NCBI GenBank assembly: GCA_016191205.1
Contig: JACPPB010000009.1
Coordinates: forward strand, 1 to 64,000
DNA: 64,000 bases
Source of the DNA: Gammaproteobacteria bacterium
Lineage (GTDB): Bacteria > Pseudomonadota > Gammaproteobacteria > Pseudomonadales > Porticoccaceae
Direction: 5' to 3'
Shown here: piece after piece, positions 1 to 9,196 of the stretch
Numbering within the stretch: the first letter of the stretch is position 1
Layout: each line of letters begins with the position of its first letter
Program-made: the position numbers and the translations under genes
Notes under the pieces: model-generated
Databases searched by the model: none
The model's input: the letters and a program-made list of their open reading frames with translations, nothing else
Told to the model about the DNA's origin: nothing

Positions 1-599
1 AGGCCCATCCGGAGCGGGTTCTGGGTTTGGTGCTGCGCGGTATTTTCCTGTGCCGCAAAACGGACATCGACTGGTTTTATCAATACGGCGCGAGCTGCAT
101 CTTTCCCGACTACTGGCAGGATTTCATCGGCCAGATTTCCCCTGAAGAACGTCACGATCTGCTGCACGCCTACCATCGACGCCTCACCGGGGATAACGAC
201 ATCATCCGCATGGCGGCTGCCAAGGCCTGGGCGCTGTGGGAGGCGCGCTGTGCCACCCATGAGCCCAACGGCCATGTCGTGGCCCGCTTCGGCAGTCCCC
301 AGGTCGCCATCGCCATGGCGCGCATCGAGGCGCACTACTTCGTCAACGATGCGTTCATCGCCGAAAACCAGATCTGTCGCGACGCGCACCTGCTGGCGGG
401 TATTCCCATGGTGATCGTCCACGGCCGCTACGATGTGGTCTGTCCGGTGGATCAGGCATTCACGCTTCAGCAGGCGCTGCCCCACGCGGAACTGGACATC
501 ATCCGCGACGCGGGGCACGCCTCCAGCGAACCCGGCACCCTGGATGCACTGATTCGCGCCACCGATCGCTTCGCGGGCGAGCTGTCCGGAAAATTCTAG
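1..599 (+). CDS. pip: Prolyl aminopeptidase (proline iminopeptidase), 3' part
   Basis: C-terminal portion of an alpha/beta-hydrolase that removes N-terminal proline from peptides (S33 family, cytoplasmic). The frame is already open at base 3 and reads HPERV..LVLRGIF, a stretch typical of this family just after the nucleophile region, so the gene begins outside the window and the Ser nucleophile is not visible. The later part shows the Asp (HGRYDVVCP) and His (DAGHASSEP) of the catalytic triad in the expected order and spacing. The stop is at 597-599, one base before the dtd start, so the two genes are probably co-transcribed. Confidence 0.9.
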   Translation, partial: AHPERVLGLVLRGIFLCRKTDIDWFYQYGASCIFPDYWQDFIGQISPEERHDLLHAYHRRLTGDNDIIRMAAAKAWALWEARCATHEPNGHVVARFGSPQVAIAMARIEAHYFVNDAFIAENQICRDAHLLAGIPMVIVHGRYDVVCPVDQAFTLQQALPHAELDIIRDAGHASSEPGTLDALIRATDRFAGELSGKF

Positions 600-600
600 C

Positions 601-1038
601 GTGCGCGGCCTGCTGCAACGGGTGCGGCGCGCGGCCGTCGTGGCCGGCGGCGCCGAAGTGGGCGCCATCCGGCAGGGTGTGCTGTTGCTTGTCGGCATCG
701 CCCACGCGGATACCGTCGCAAGCGCCGATACCCTGCTCGACCGGGTACTGCGCTACCGCCTGTTTCCGGACGCCGAGGGCCGCATGAACCTCAGCCTCGC
801 CGACATCGGTGGCGGTCTGTTGATCGTCTCCCAGTTCACCTTGATGGCCGACACCCGCAAGGGTTTGCGACCGAGCTTCACGCCCGCCGCGCCGCCGGGG
901 CAGGCCGAGCACCTCTACAACCACTTCGTCGCGCGGGCGCGGGAGCGCCACGCGCCGGTTGCCTGCGGTGTGTTCGGCGCGGACATGCAGGTGGAGCTCG
1001 TCAACGACGGTCCGGTGACTTTGTTGCTGGAAGTGTAA
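601..1038 (+). CDS. dtd: D-aminoacyl-tRNA deacylase Dtd
   Basis: Hydrolyses D-amino acids (and glycine) mischarged on tRNA, a chirality proofreading step in the cytoplasm. The 145-residue length is normal. Both family signatures are present: SQFTLMAD about residues 80-87 and the substrate-facing LVNDGPVT near the C-terminus (about 133-140). The start is GTG at 601, directly after the peptidase stop. No separate Shine-Dalgarno stands out, so translation is probably coupled. It faces uvrD tail to tail; the 93-base gap between them holds no clear terminator. Confidence 0.96.
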   Translation: MRGLLQRVRRAAVVAGGAEVGAIRQGVLLLVGIAHADTVASADTLLDRVLRYRLFPDAEGRMNLSLADIGGGLLIVSQFTLMADTRKGLRPSFTPAAPPGQAEHLYNHFVARARERHAPVACGVFGADMQVELVNDGPVTLLLEV

Positions 1039-1131
1039 TGCCTACGGCCTGTTAACGCTGTCCGCGCAGCTGCGTGGCTGCCCCTCAATTCTTCCCACGT
1101 CCCGCAGCCTTCGGGCGCGGGAGACGACGAA

Positions 1132-3318
1132 TCAGGTGAGCGCGCTCAGCCCGGCAAACTGCATTACCAGCCATTTGGTGCCGCCGCTGCGGAAGTTGAC
1201 CTGGACCCGCGCCTGCGGACCGAGCCCTTCGAAACCCAGCACCACGCCTTCGCCGAATTTTTTGTGCGCGACCCGTTGCCCCAGCACGAACCCGGTGCCG
1301 TTGTCGGCGAGCTTGGCGGTGCCGGTGGAAGGGCGGGTGGCGTAGCTCACGGGCCGCGCCGCGAAGCTGACCGGCCGGGTGATGGTGGCGCGCAGGCGCA
1401 CTTCTTCGAGAAGTTCTGAGGGAATGTCGCGCAGAAACCGCGACGGCGTATTGAACTGTTCGCGGCCGTGAAGGTTGCGCGTCTCGGCCCAGGTCAGATA
1501 CAACTTGGTCATGGCGCGGGTGATGCCCACATAACACAGCCGCCGCTCTTCCTCGAGGCGCCCGGGTTCGTCGAGGGACATTTTGTGGGGAAACAGGTTT
1601 TCTTCCACGCCGGCCATGAACACCAGCGGAAATTCGAGCCCCTTGGCGGAATGGAGCGTCATCAATTGCACGGCGGCGGTATCGCCCTCGGCCTGGGCAT
1701 CGCCCGCGTCGAGCGCGGCGGCGTCGAGAAACTGCGGCAACAGGGGTTGGTCCGGCACTTCCGGCACAAAGGCCCGGCAGGCACTGATCAGCTCGTCGAG
1801 GTTTTCGACGCGGGCGGCACCGCGTTCACCGGTTTCGCGGCGGTGGAATTCCAGCAGCCCGGTGCGCGTGAGCACCCGATCGGCCAGCTCCGCCAGATCG
1901 AAGCGATCAACGTCGGCGCGCAATTCTTCGATCAGCGCGGTGAAACCGCGCACCGCGCCGGCGGCGCGTGCCGGCAGGTCGCTGACGCCATTGCGCAACA
2001 CCTGCCAAAGCGAAATGCCGCCCGCGCGGGCGACCTCGCGCAGTTGCGCGACGGTGCGCTCGCCGATGCCGCGGGTCGGCACATTGAGCACCCGCTCCAC
2101 CGCCGCGTCGTCGTCGGGATTGACCAGCAGGCGCAGGTAGGCGAGGGCGTTGCGGATTTCGAGGCGCTCATAGAAGCGGTGGCCGCCATGAATCCGGTAG
2201 GGAATGGCGGCGCGCAGCAGCGCCTCCTCCAGCACCCGCGATTGCGCGTTGGAGCGGTAGAGCAGGGCGACTTCGTCGCAGCTGCCACCGGCGGCGAGCC
2301 AGACCTGGATGCGCTCGGCGATGAAGCGCGCTTCATCCTGTTCGTTGTACGCGGCGTAGACGGAAATGCGCTCGCCGCGTTCGCCGCTGGTCCAGAGTTC
2401 TTTCCCCATGCGCCCGGCGTTGTGGGCAATAACGGCATTGGCGGCATCCAGAATGGTAGCGGTGGAGCGGTAGTTCTGTTCCAGTCGCACAGTGCTCGCG
2501 CCGGCGAAGTGGCGGCTGAAATCGCGGATGTTCTCGATCCGCGCACCGCGCCAGCCGTAGATGGACTGGTCGTCGTCGCCGACCACCGTCACCCGACTCG
2601 ACTCCCCGGCCAGCAGACGCAGCCAGGCATATTGAATGGCGTTGGTGTCCTGAAATTCGTCCACCAGCAGATGGCCGAAGCGCTGCTGGTAGTGGGCGAG
2701 CAGCTCCGGATGCCGCAGCCAGAGTTCGTGGGCGCGCAGCAACAGCTCGCCGAAATCCACCACTCCGCCGCGGGCGCAGGCGGCCTCGTAGTCGCGGTAG
2801 ACCCCCAGCATGGCGGCGACGAAGGGGTCGCCGGTCTCCTGGATGTGCTGGGGACGCAAGCCCTCGTCTTTCTGGGCGTTGATGTACCACTGCGCCTGGC
2901 GCGGCGGCCAGCGCTCGGTGTCGAGCCCGCGCGCGACATAGACCCGCTTGATCAGCCGCAGCTGGTCGTCGGCGTCGAGGATCTGGAAATTTTCCGTGAG
3001 CCCCGCATCGCGCCAGTGGGTTTTCAACAGGCGGTGGGCCAAACCGTGGAAAGTGCCGACCCACATGCCTTGCGCGGCCATGCCCAGCAGATCGGCGAGG
3101 CGCTCGCGCATCTCCCGCGCGGCCTTGTTGGTGAAGGTGACGGCGAGGATGCCATGGGGCGAAACCCCCGCGCCGCGCACCAGCCAGGCGATGCGGTGCA
3201 CCAGCACCCGGGTCTTGCCGCTGCCGGCGCCGGCCAGCACGATCAGGTGGCCGGCATCGTGGGCAACCGCCGCGCGCTGGGCGTCGTTGAGGGGATCGAG
3301 AATGGGGGACAGGTTCAT
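1132..3318 (-). CDS. uvrD: DNA helicase II UvrD
   Basis: Superfamily 1A 3'-5' DNA helicase for nucleotide-excision and mismatch repair. The 728 residues show all the expected motifs in order: Walker A GAGSGKT (30-36), motif II VDEFQDTN, motif III GDDDQSIYGWRGA, LEQNYRS, LHSAKGLEFPLVF and the C-terminal VGITRAM. The C-terminal tail ends in a Tudor-like segment (VAHKKFGEG..) seen in UvrD/PcrA. The ATG start is at 3318. It is divergent from the RpiR-type regulator. Rep is the main alternative, but the length and the C-terminal tail favour UvrD. Confidence 0.95.
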   Translation of the reverse strand: MNLSPILDPLNDAQRAAVAHDAGHLIVLAGAGSGKTRVLVHRIAWLVRGAGVSPHGILAVTFTNKAAREMRERLADLLGMAAQGMWVGTFHGLAHRLLKTHWRDAGLTENFQILDADDQLRLIKRVYVARGLDTERWPPRQAQWYINAQKDEGLRPQHIQETGDPFVAAMLGVYRDYEAACARGGVVDFGELLLRAHELWLRHPELLAHYQQRFGHLLVDEFQDTNAIQYAWLRLLAGESSRVTVVGDDDQSIYGWRGARIENIRDFSRHFAGASTVRLEQNYRSTATILDAANAVIAHNAGRMGKELWTSGERGERISVYAAYNEQDEARFIAERIQVWLAAGGSCDEVALLYRSNAQSRVLEEALLRAAIPYRIHGGHRFYERLEIRNALAYLRLLVNPDDDAAVERVLNVPTRGIGERTVAQLREVARAGGISLWQVLRNGVSDLPARAAGAVRGFTALIEELRADVDRFDLAELADRVLTRTGLLEFHRRETGERGAARVENLDELISACRAFVPEVPDQPLLPQFLDAAALDAGDAQAEGDTAAVQLMTLHSAKGLEFPLVFMAGVEENLFPHKMSLDEPGRLEEERRLCYVGITRAMTKLYLTWAETRNLHGREQFNTPSRFLRDIPSELLEEVRLRATITRPVSFAARPVSYATRPSTGTAKLADNGTGFVLGQRVAHKKFGEGVVLGFEGLGPQARVQVNFRSGGTKWLVMQFAGLSALT

Positions 3319-3461
3319 TGCGGGATTCTAACAAACGCCACCCGCAATTAATGGTTTTGGTGGCGCCGCGACGCGAAACGAGGGCCAACCTGCGCCGCTG
3401 CGGCCCGCTGGCGCTCGCCGGGAATAAACTACAATCGCGCCAGTGCGCGACGGAGTAGCCG

Positions 3462-4310
3462 GTGAAGCCCGCCGAATTGACACGAACCATCAACGCCGCA
3501 CTGCCCACTCTGCGCAAGGCCGAACGCAGGGTGGCCGACTATGTGCTGATCGATCCGGAACAGGTGGTGCGCATGCGCATCGTCGATCTGGCGCGCCACG
3601 CCGGGGTCAGCGAGCCGACGGTGGTGCGCTTTTGCCGCGCGGTCGGCTGCGGCGGCTTTCAGGATTTCAAGCTCGCCCTGGCCCAGCAACTGGCGGCCAG
3701 CCCCGGCTTCGGCCAGATCGCCGTCACCGATACCGATTCGGTGCGCGAGTACACCGACAAGGTGTTCGATACCACGGTGGACAATCTGCTCAAGGTCCGC
3801 GACAGCCTGGACCCGCAAATGCTCGATCGCGCCATCCGCGCGCTGTGCGCGGCGCGGCGGGTGGAGTTCTACGGCTTCGGCGCCTCGGCTCCCGTCGCCT
3901 TCGACGCCCAGCACCGGTTTTTCCGCCTGCGCCTGGCCACCGCCGCCTATTCCGATCCCCACCTGCAGAACATGTCGGCCACGTCGCTGGAGCCGGGCGA
4001 CGTCGTGGTCGCATTTTCACAGTCGGGCCGCACCCGGGCGCTGCTCGACTCGATCAAACATGTGAAAAAACATGGTGCCATCGTGATCGGCCTCGCGCCC
4101 GGCCACACGCCGGTGGCCGCCGCCGCCACCATCCCCATTGCCATCGACGTCAAGGAAGATTTCCAGCTCTACACGCCGCTGTCATCGCGCATCGCGCATC
4201 TGGTGGTAATCGATGTGCTGGCCATCGGCGTCGCGCAGCGCAAAGGCCCCGAACTCGAAGACCATCTGGTGCGCATCCAGGAGGGATTGCGCAGCCTGCG
4301 CACCAGTTGA
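3462..4310 (+). CDS. MurR/RpiR (HexR-like) transcriptional regulator
   Basis: A 282-residue DNA-binding regulator. Residues 1-75 form the RpiR-type helix-turn-helix (RIVDLARHAGVSEPTVVRFCRAVG), and about 125-255 form a SIS sugar-phosphate-binding domain (FYGFGASAPVA, SQSGRTRALLDS). It resembles HexR, which senses KDPG and controls central carbon genes. No zwf, edd or pgl gene lies nearby, so the HexR assignment is only by likeness. GTG start at 3462 with a weak GGAG about 8 bases upstream. A TACAAT at 3430-3435 could be its -10 element, but I see no matching -35. Confidence 0.9.
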   Translation: MKPAELTRTINAALPTLRKAERRVADYVLIDPEQVVRMRIVDLARHAGVSEPTVVRFCRAVGCGGFQDFKLALAQQLAASPGFGQIAVTDTDSVREYTDKVFDTTVDNLLKVRDSLDPQMLDRAIRALCAARRVEFYGFGASAPVAFDAQHRFFRLRLATAAYSDPHLQNMSATSLEPGDVVVAFSQSGRTRALLDSIKHVKKHGAIVIGLAPGHTPVAAAATIPIAIDVKEDFQLYTPLSSRIAHLVVIDVLAIGVAQRKGPELEDHLVRIQEGLRSLRTS

Positions 4311-4442
4311 CTGGCGCGCCACTGCATGCTGTACGCTGTTGCCCCTTCGGGCGATCCACCGATCGCACTACGCGATCCTGGAGAAACACTATTGCGTCGT
4401 ATCATTCGAAACAGCCCTGATCTCCGCTAATCACACCAACCG

Positions 4443-5807
4443 ATGAGGCCCATGATGGATTATTTGCTTCTCAACCTACGCGCTGCATTGACGTTCTTGA
4501 TCGCCGCAACGCTTTCGGCCGTCGCATCCGCCGCAACCTTCCCCGGCCCGGCGCCTTGCGACACCACATTGCAGGCGTGCATCGATGGCGCTGCGGCGGG
4601 CGACACCATTGAGCTGGCCATCAACACCGAGATCCTCGAAGTGGTTACGGTCGATAAATCCCTGACCATTGGCCCGGCGGCGGGATTTACACCGATCCTG
4701 CAAGGTCTTTTTACGATTGCGACCACCACCAATGTAGATGTCACCGTACAGGGCATTACCGTTACCCTCCTGTTGGAGGGGCGCTTGGGTTTCGGTGGCG
4801 GGAATCTGACCTTCCGCGTTTTGAACAATGACATCAACGCCAGCCAACGCAGCGCCATCGCCGTCGGCGATGGCTCCGCAGCCGGAACCTACGGCACCAA
4901 AACCGCCATCATCACCGGCAATCGCATCACGCAATCCGCCGGAGCCTTCGGCAGTTGTGCCACGGCCATTTCCATCGTCGGAACCTCCGCTGGGTTTGAC
5001 GCCACCATCACTGACAATCAGATTATCGCCACCGATTTGTCGCAGTGTGGCGGCATTGAGGCCGTGGTCGGTGCGGGTCCGTCAGGTACCGCGCTCATTG
5101 ATCGCAACCGCATCACTGGCAGCAATTTCGACTATGGTATTGAGGCCCGCAATTTTGGTGCTAACCCAGGCGATCCGGCCGGATTGATCACGGCACAAAT
5201 ATCCAACAATCTCGTCACCGGCCAGAACGGCAATGTGGGCGCGCCCGGCAGCATTGTTATTTCCGCGGACGGCAACAATGCTCTGGCCGACGTCCAAGTG
5301 GTCAACAACACCCTCGCCAGCGGTCGCACCGGCATTTTGGTAAGCGCACGCACCGATTTGGGCGCCAACATTACCGGTGGGCTCTACAACAATATCGTGG
5401 CGTTCATGAGCTCGTACGGGGTGGGCATAGATACCGGCTTGTCCGGTTTTTTGAACAGCCACAACTTGCTGTTTGGCAACAGCGCTCCCAGCGACTTCAC
5501 CCCCGGCCCCGGAACACGTACCGGCAATCCGGCATTTGTGGATGCCACCGGCGGAAACTATGCCCTGCTGCCCAGTTCCGACGCTGTCAATGTCGGGCTG
5601 GACTCCGCGCTGCCCGCGGCATTTACTCTGGACCTGCCGGGCGGGCCACGGCGGATTGCGATCATCGACATCGGCGCTTTTGAATCTTCAACCGCGCTGC
5701 CCATCCCAACCTTGAGCAACGCTATGCTGTGGTTGCTGGGAGCTTTGTTGCTCCTGGCAGCAGCGGCGCGCGGCCCGATGTGGCCACGACGCCGATCAGT
5801 TGGTTAG
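4443..5807 (+). CDS. Secreted beta-helix protein with IPTL-CTERM sorting tail
   Basis: Exported protein of about 454 residues. The N-terminus has a hydrophobic signal peptide (TFLIAATLSAVASA) with an AXA cleavage site. The body is rich in short Asn/Asp/Gly/Thr repeats (ITDNQI, IDRNRI, ISNNLV, VVNNTL, LYNNIV) that look like coils of a right-handed parallel beta-helix, ending in a choice-of-anchor-like segment (NPAFVDATGGNYAL, DIGAFE). The last 34 residues start IPTLSNAMLW, continue with a hydrophobic helix and end in a basic tail (WPRRRSV). This tripartite form matches the IPTL-CTERM signal handled by exosortase XrtH. No exosortase gene is in the window. The start could also be ATG at 4452 or 4455. 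Function unknown; probably cell-surface. Confidence 0.85.
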   Translation: MRPMMDYLLLNLRAALTFLIAATLSAVASAATFPGPAPCDTTLQACIDGAAAGDTIELAINTEILEVVTVDKSLTIGPAAGFTPILQGLFTIATTTNVDVTVQGITVTLLLEGRLGFGGGNLTFRVLNNDINASQRSAIAVGDGSAAGTYGTKTAIITGNRITQSAGAFGSCATAISIVGTSAGFDATITDNQIIATDLSQCGGIEAVVGAGPSGTALIDRNRITGSNFDYGIEARNFGANPGDPAGLITAQISNNLVTGQNGNVGAPGSIVISADGNNALADVQVVNNTLASGRTGILVSARTDLGANITGGLYNNIVAFMSSYGVGIDTGLSGFLNSHNLLFGNSAPSDFTPGPGTRTGNPAFVDATGGNYALLPSSDAVNVGLDSALPAAFTLDLPGGPRRIAIIDIGAFESSTALPIPTLSNAMLWLLGALLLLAAAARGPMWPRRRSVG

Positions 5808-5841
5808 TTTGGGCAACCCCCTCCCGATACAGGAATCCCCA

Positions 5842-6255
5842 ATGATCACCAAGCAACTCACCGCCAAACTGCACGTCGCCGGCCAGATCACGGCAGACGA
5901 CGTGAAGCAGGCTGCCGCCCAGGGCTTCACCGCCATCATCAACAACCGCCCCGACGGCGAAGAGCCCGGGCAGCCGCCGGCGGCCGAGATCGCGGCTGCC
6001 GCGAAGGCCGCCGGCCTCGCCTATGTTCATCAGCCGGTCGTCGGCAGCAATATCAGCGACGCCGATGTCGGTACCTTTGCGCGGCTGGTCGCGGAAACAC
6101 CCGGCAAGATCCTCGCCCACTGCCGTACCGGCACCCGCTGCACCATGCTCTGGATGCTGTCCCGGGCCGGCACCCAGCCAGCGGACGAGTTACTCGCTAC
6201 CGCACGCGCCGCGGGTTACGATCTGGAGGCGCTGCGCTCCCGACTGGCGCGCTGA
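5842..6255 (+). CDS. TIGR01244/DUF442-type phosphatase
   Basis: A 137-residue cytoplasmic protein of the beta-lactamase-hydrolase-like phosphatase family (DUF442). The family layout is clear: N-terminal [12 protein letters not shown], central [14 protein letters not shown], and the catalytic loop HCRTGTRC with its nucleophilic Cys and phosphate-binding Arg, as in BlhA-type proteins linked to sulfide metabolism in other bacteria. The ATG at 5842 was chosen because AGGA lies 8 bases upstream and the family starts there. No sulfide oxidation gene is nearby, so its substrate is unknown. Confidence 0.88.
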   Translation: MITKQLTAKLHVAGQITADDVKQAAAQGFTAIINNRPDGEEPGQPPAAEIAAAAKAAGLAYVHQPVVGSNISDADVGTFARLVAETPGKILAHCRTGTRCTMLWMLSRAGTQPADELLATARAAGYDLEALRSRLAR

Positions 6256-6319
6256 GCGGCGGAAACCGGGCAAACGCTGCTCGTCAAACATTCCTCCCCA
6301 GGAAGCGAGAGAACAACCT

Positions 6320-6724
6320 ATGAGCATCGTGCAAGAGTTCAAGGAATTCGCGGTCAAGGGCAATGCCGTCGATATGGCAGTCGGCATCATCATCGGTGCC
6401 GCCTTTGGGAAGATCGTGTCGTCCGTCGTGGGCGATGTCGTCATGCCGCCGATCGGCATGCTGCTGGGCGGCATGGACTTTTCCGCCCTGGCACTGACCC
6501 TGAGTCCCGCCACGGCCGACACCCCGGCGGTCGTTATCGGCTACGGCAAATTCATTCAGACCCTGGTGGATTTCATCATTGTGGCGGTTGCCATTTTCAT
6601 GCTGGTAAAAGGCATCAACGCGCTCAAACGCAAGGAAGCGGCGGAACCCGCCGCCCCGGCCGAGCCCTCCGCCGAACAAAAACTGCTCGCCGAAATACGG
6701 GATCTGTTAAAGCAGTCGCGCTAA
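6320..6724 (+). CDS. mscL: Large-conductance mechanosensitive channel MscL
   Basis: Inner-membrane pentameric channel that opens under high membrane tension and protects against hypo-osmotic shock. At 134 residues it has normal length. Landmarks are the amphipathic N-terminus ([17 protein letters not shown]), TM1 with the gate region ([23 protein letters not shown]), the periplasmic loop, TM2 ([16 protein letters not shown]) and a charged C-terminal helix ending [11 protein letters not shown]. Start ATG at 6320 with GAGAG upstream. Convergent with the transporter gene that follows. Confidence 0.97.
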   Translation: MSIVQEFKEFAVKGNAVDMAVGIIIGAAFGKIVSSVVGDVVMPPIGMLLGGMDFSALALTLSPATADTPAVVIGYGKFIQTLVDFIIVAVAIFMLVKGINALKRKEAAEPAAPAEPSAEQKLLAEIRDLLKQSR

Positions 6725-6818
6725 CAGTGCCGAGGGGTAAACCCTTGCGCCACCCCGGGGCACGATTCCCGCGGAACGTGTTCCGGGACATACCCGAACA
6801 ATCGCGTCACGCGGCAGC

Positions 6819-8189
6819 TCATCTGCGTCGCGTTCGCCGCGCCATCGACGCACGCATGCCGGACAGAAACTCCGGCGCGCGCGCAAACAACAGCGCGGCC
6901 ACCGCGGTATTCAACAGCGCCAGCGTCAGGAAGAAGCCTGGCATACCGAGCCCCGCGACGCCGAGCAGCAGGATACCCAGAACGCTGGCGGCGACCATGA
7001 ACAGCGCATTCAGGATGTTGTTGAAGGCGATGACCCGGGCGCGTCGGTCAGGCTCCGTGTGCGCCTGGACATGGGCATAGAGCGGCACGACATAGAGGCC
7101 GCCCGACAACCCGAGCAACAGGATATCGGTCAACACGCGCAGCATCGGCAGGTGCTCCGACAGCGCCAGCGGGCCCAACCGCTGCGTCCCGGCCGCGACC
7201 ATCGCGGCGGCCTGGGACAAATCCAGACCAAACAGACTCAGGCCAATGGCGCCGAGGGGGACCAGGCCAATCTCGATCCGCGGACCGCTCAGCCGCGCGC
7301 AGAGCAAGGCGCCGGCGGCAACACCCACGACGAAAACGGACAGCAGCAGGGCAATCACCGGCGGCGTGCCGCCGAGCACCGACATCGCGAAATGGGGCAT
7401 CTGGGTGAGGTAACTCGCACCCAGCGCCCAGAACCAGGAAATGCCGAGGATGGCAAAAAAAACGGTTCGCTGCGGCGCGATCCCCCGATAAAGCGCCACC
7501 AGTTGTCGCAGCGGATTCCAGTCCAGCGGCAATCCCGGTGCCGCCGCCGGCGCCGCCGGAATCTCGCGACTGGCGAACCAGCCCAACAGCGCAACCAGTA
7601 TGATCGCCGCGCCGATACCCGCCGCCGGATCGGGGCGGCCCGCCAGCAGGGTGCCGCCGATGGTCCCCAGCAGAATGGCGACGAAAGTGCCCATGCCCAC
7701 CTGGGCGTTGCCTGCCACCAGTTCCTCGGCATGGAGATGCTGGGGAATGATCGCGTACTTGAGCGGCCCGAAGAATGCCGAGTGCGTGCCCATCGCGAAC
7801 AGCAGCGCCAACAGCGGCCCCCACGCCCGCATCTGAAAGGCGAGCGCGGCCAGTACCATGATCATTATCTCTGCCAGTTTGATCCAGCGGATCATCCGCG
7901 CCTTGTCGTACTTGTCGGCGAGCTGGCCGGCGAGCGGCGAGAACAGAAAGAACGGCAGGATGAACAATCCCGCCGCCAGATTGACCAGCGTATCCACCCG
8001 TTCACCGGCGACGGCGCCGCTGACCAGCAACACCAGCAGCGCGTTCTTGAACAGGTTGTCGTTGCAAGCGCCACCGAACTGGGTCAGAAAAAACGGCAGA
8101 AAACGACGCTGCCGCAGCAGGGCAAACTGACTGCGACGCGGGTGATCAGGGGCTTTCCCGGCATCCGTTGGCGCAGGCGGCAGGCTCAC
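6819..8189 (-). CDS. MFS transporter, LplT-like lysophospholipid flippase
   Basis: Major facilitator protein of 456 residues with about 12 hydrophobic segments. The N-terminal signature FFLTQFGGACNDNLFKNAL is typical of the LplT group, which moves lysophospholipids inward for reacylation. In other bacteria the partner acyltransferase is fused or adjacent; here it stands alone, although a separate plsC lies at 26.1 kb. The GTG start at 8189 is the most upstream good one. Substrate is inferred from family only. Confidence 0.85.
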   Translation of the reverse strand: MSLPPAPTDAGKAPDHPRRSQFALLRQRRFLPFFLTQFGGACNDNLFKNALLVLLVSGAVAGERVDTLVNLAAGLFILPFFLFSPLAGQLADKYDKARMIRWIKLAEIMIMVLAALAFQMRAWGPLLALLFAMGTHSAFFGPLKYAIIPQHLHAEELVAGNAQVGMGTFVAILLGTIGGTLLAGRPDPAAGIGAAIILVALLGWFASREIPAAPAAAPGLPLDWNPLRQLVALYRGIAPQRTVFFAILGISWFWALGASYLTQMPHFAMSVLGGTPPVIALLLSVFVVGVAAGALLCARLSGPRIEIGLVPLGAIGLSLFGLDLSQAAAMVAAGTQRLGPLALSEHLPMLRVLTDILLLGLSGGLYVVPLYAHVQAHTEPDRRARVIAFNNILNALFMVAASVLGILLLGVAGLGMPGFFLTLALLNTAVAALLFARAPEFLSGMRASMARRTRRR

Positions 8190-8282
8190 ACAGACCGCCC
8201 ATTCCGTCCGGCGCGCGCCGGGCGTGCCGCCGCCGCGCTCGCGAGTCCAGCTTCGCTATCGGCGACGTCACGACGACCGACA

Positions 8283-9086
8283 TCATTCATCGCTGTACCG
8301 CGCTGCCCGTTTTTCCAGAAACGCCGCCGCGCCTTCCTCCAGAAAGGGGCCGAGACACATCACCTGCCCGCGATCCTCCAGGGCGATCACGGCCTCCAGG
8401 CTGCCGGCATCCTGGGACAGGTTGAGCCCCTCCTTGGTCAGGCGCAGACCCAGCGGCGACATGGCCGTCATCTCGGCGGCGAGCGTCCGTCCGGCGTCTT
8501 CCAGCGCATCCGCCGCCATCACGTCCGACACCAGGCCGATGCGCACGGCGCGCTCGGCATTGACGAAGCGGCCGGTCATCATCATTTCGGCCGCGTTGGT
8601 GGCGCCCACCGCGCGGGGCAGGAAATAACTGATGCCGACGTCGCAGCCGGTGAGGCCGATTTTCGCCATCGCCACATTGAAGCGCGCGTTGTCGGCGGCG
8701 TAGCGCACGTCGGACGCGAGCGTAAACGCGATGCCCGCGCCAGTGGCCGCGCCCTGCACCAGCGCGATGATGGGCTGCGGGCAGCGCCGCATGCGCAGGA
8801 TGATCTCCGCCACCCGCCGCTGGCCGCGCGCGCCGGCCGCCACGCTGGTGGTGAAATCGCCGGCTTCATTCAGGTCGAGGCCGGCGCAGAAATGTTTGCC
8901 GGCGCCGCGCAACACCACCACTCGCACGGCGTGATTGAAATAGAGGCCACCGAAGTAATCGAGCAACTCGTCCATCATCGCCCGGTTGAGGGCGTTGAAC
9001 TGTGCCGGCCGGTTCAGTGTCAGCCAATCGACACCGTCGCGGTGTTCGACGGTCAAAGTTGCGTAGGATGGTTGCGCCTTGGTCAT
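8283..9086 (-). CDS. Enoyl-CoA hydratase/isomerase (crotonase) family protein
   Basis: A 267-residue crotonase-fold enzyme acting on acyl-CoA thioesters. The oxyanion-hole segments are visible: HFCAGLDL (about 66-73) and the GAATGAGIAFTLASDVRYA stretch (about 110-128), followed by GCDVGISYFLPR where hydratases carry catalytic acids. The exact reaction cannot be told. The ATG at 9086 is preferred over a longer frame because GGGAG sits 7 bases upstream. It is divergent from the LpxR-like gene, with about 110 bases between the two starts. Confidence 0.9.
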   Translation of the reverse strand: MTKAQPSYATLTVEHRDGVDWLTLNRPAQFNALNRAMMDELLDYFGGLYFNHAVRVVVLRGAGKHFCAGLDLNEAGDFTTSVAAGARGQRRVAEIILRMRRCPQPIIALVQGAATGAGIAFTLASDVRYAADNARFNVAMAKIGLTGCDVGISYFLPRAVGATNAAEMMMTGRFVNAERAVRIGLVSDVMAADALEDAGRTLAAEMTAMSPLGLRLTKEGLNLSQDAGSLEAVIALEDRGQVMCLGPFLEEGAAAFLEKRAARYSDE

Positions 9087-9196
9087 GACTTGCTCCCGGA
9101 TGTCGTGTGGTGACGGGAGAATATCAGGAATGCCAGACACTCCGGATCCGCTCCGTTGCCGCGGTTACAATGGCCCGCCTGACCGGGAGCTTGTCC

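Noticed and set aside
1468-3351. Very long open frame on the plus strand opposite uvrD
   Set aside because: It is an antisense shadow of a clear helicase gene in a GC-rich sequence; no domain or ribosome site supports it. Similar long frames opposite gyrB, the LplT-like gene/crotonase pair and phoU were rejected for the same reason.
6762-6794. GGAAC-GT-GTTCC inverted repeat between mscL and the LplT-like gene
   Set aside because: It lacks a T-run and does not repeat elsewhere; it is a short chance palindrome.
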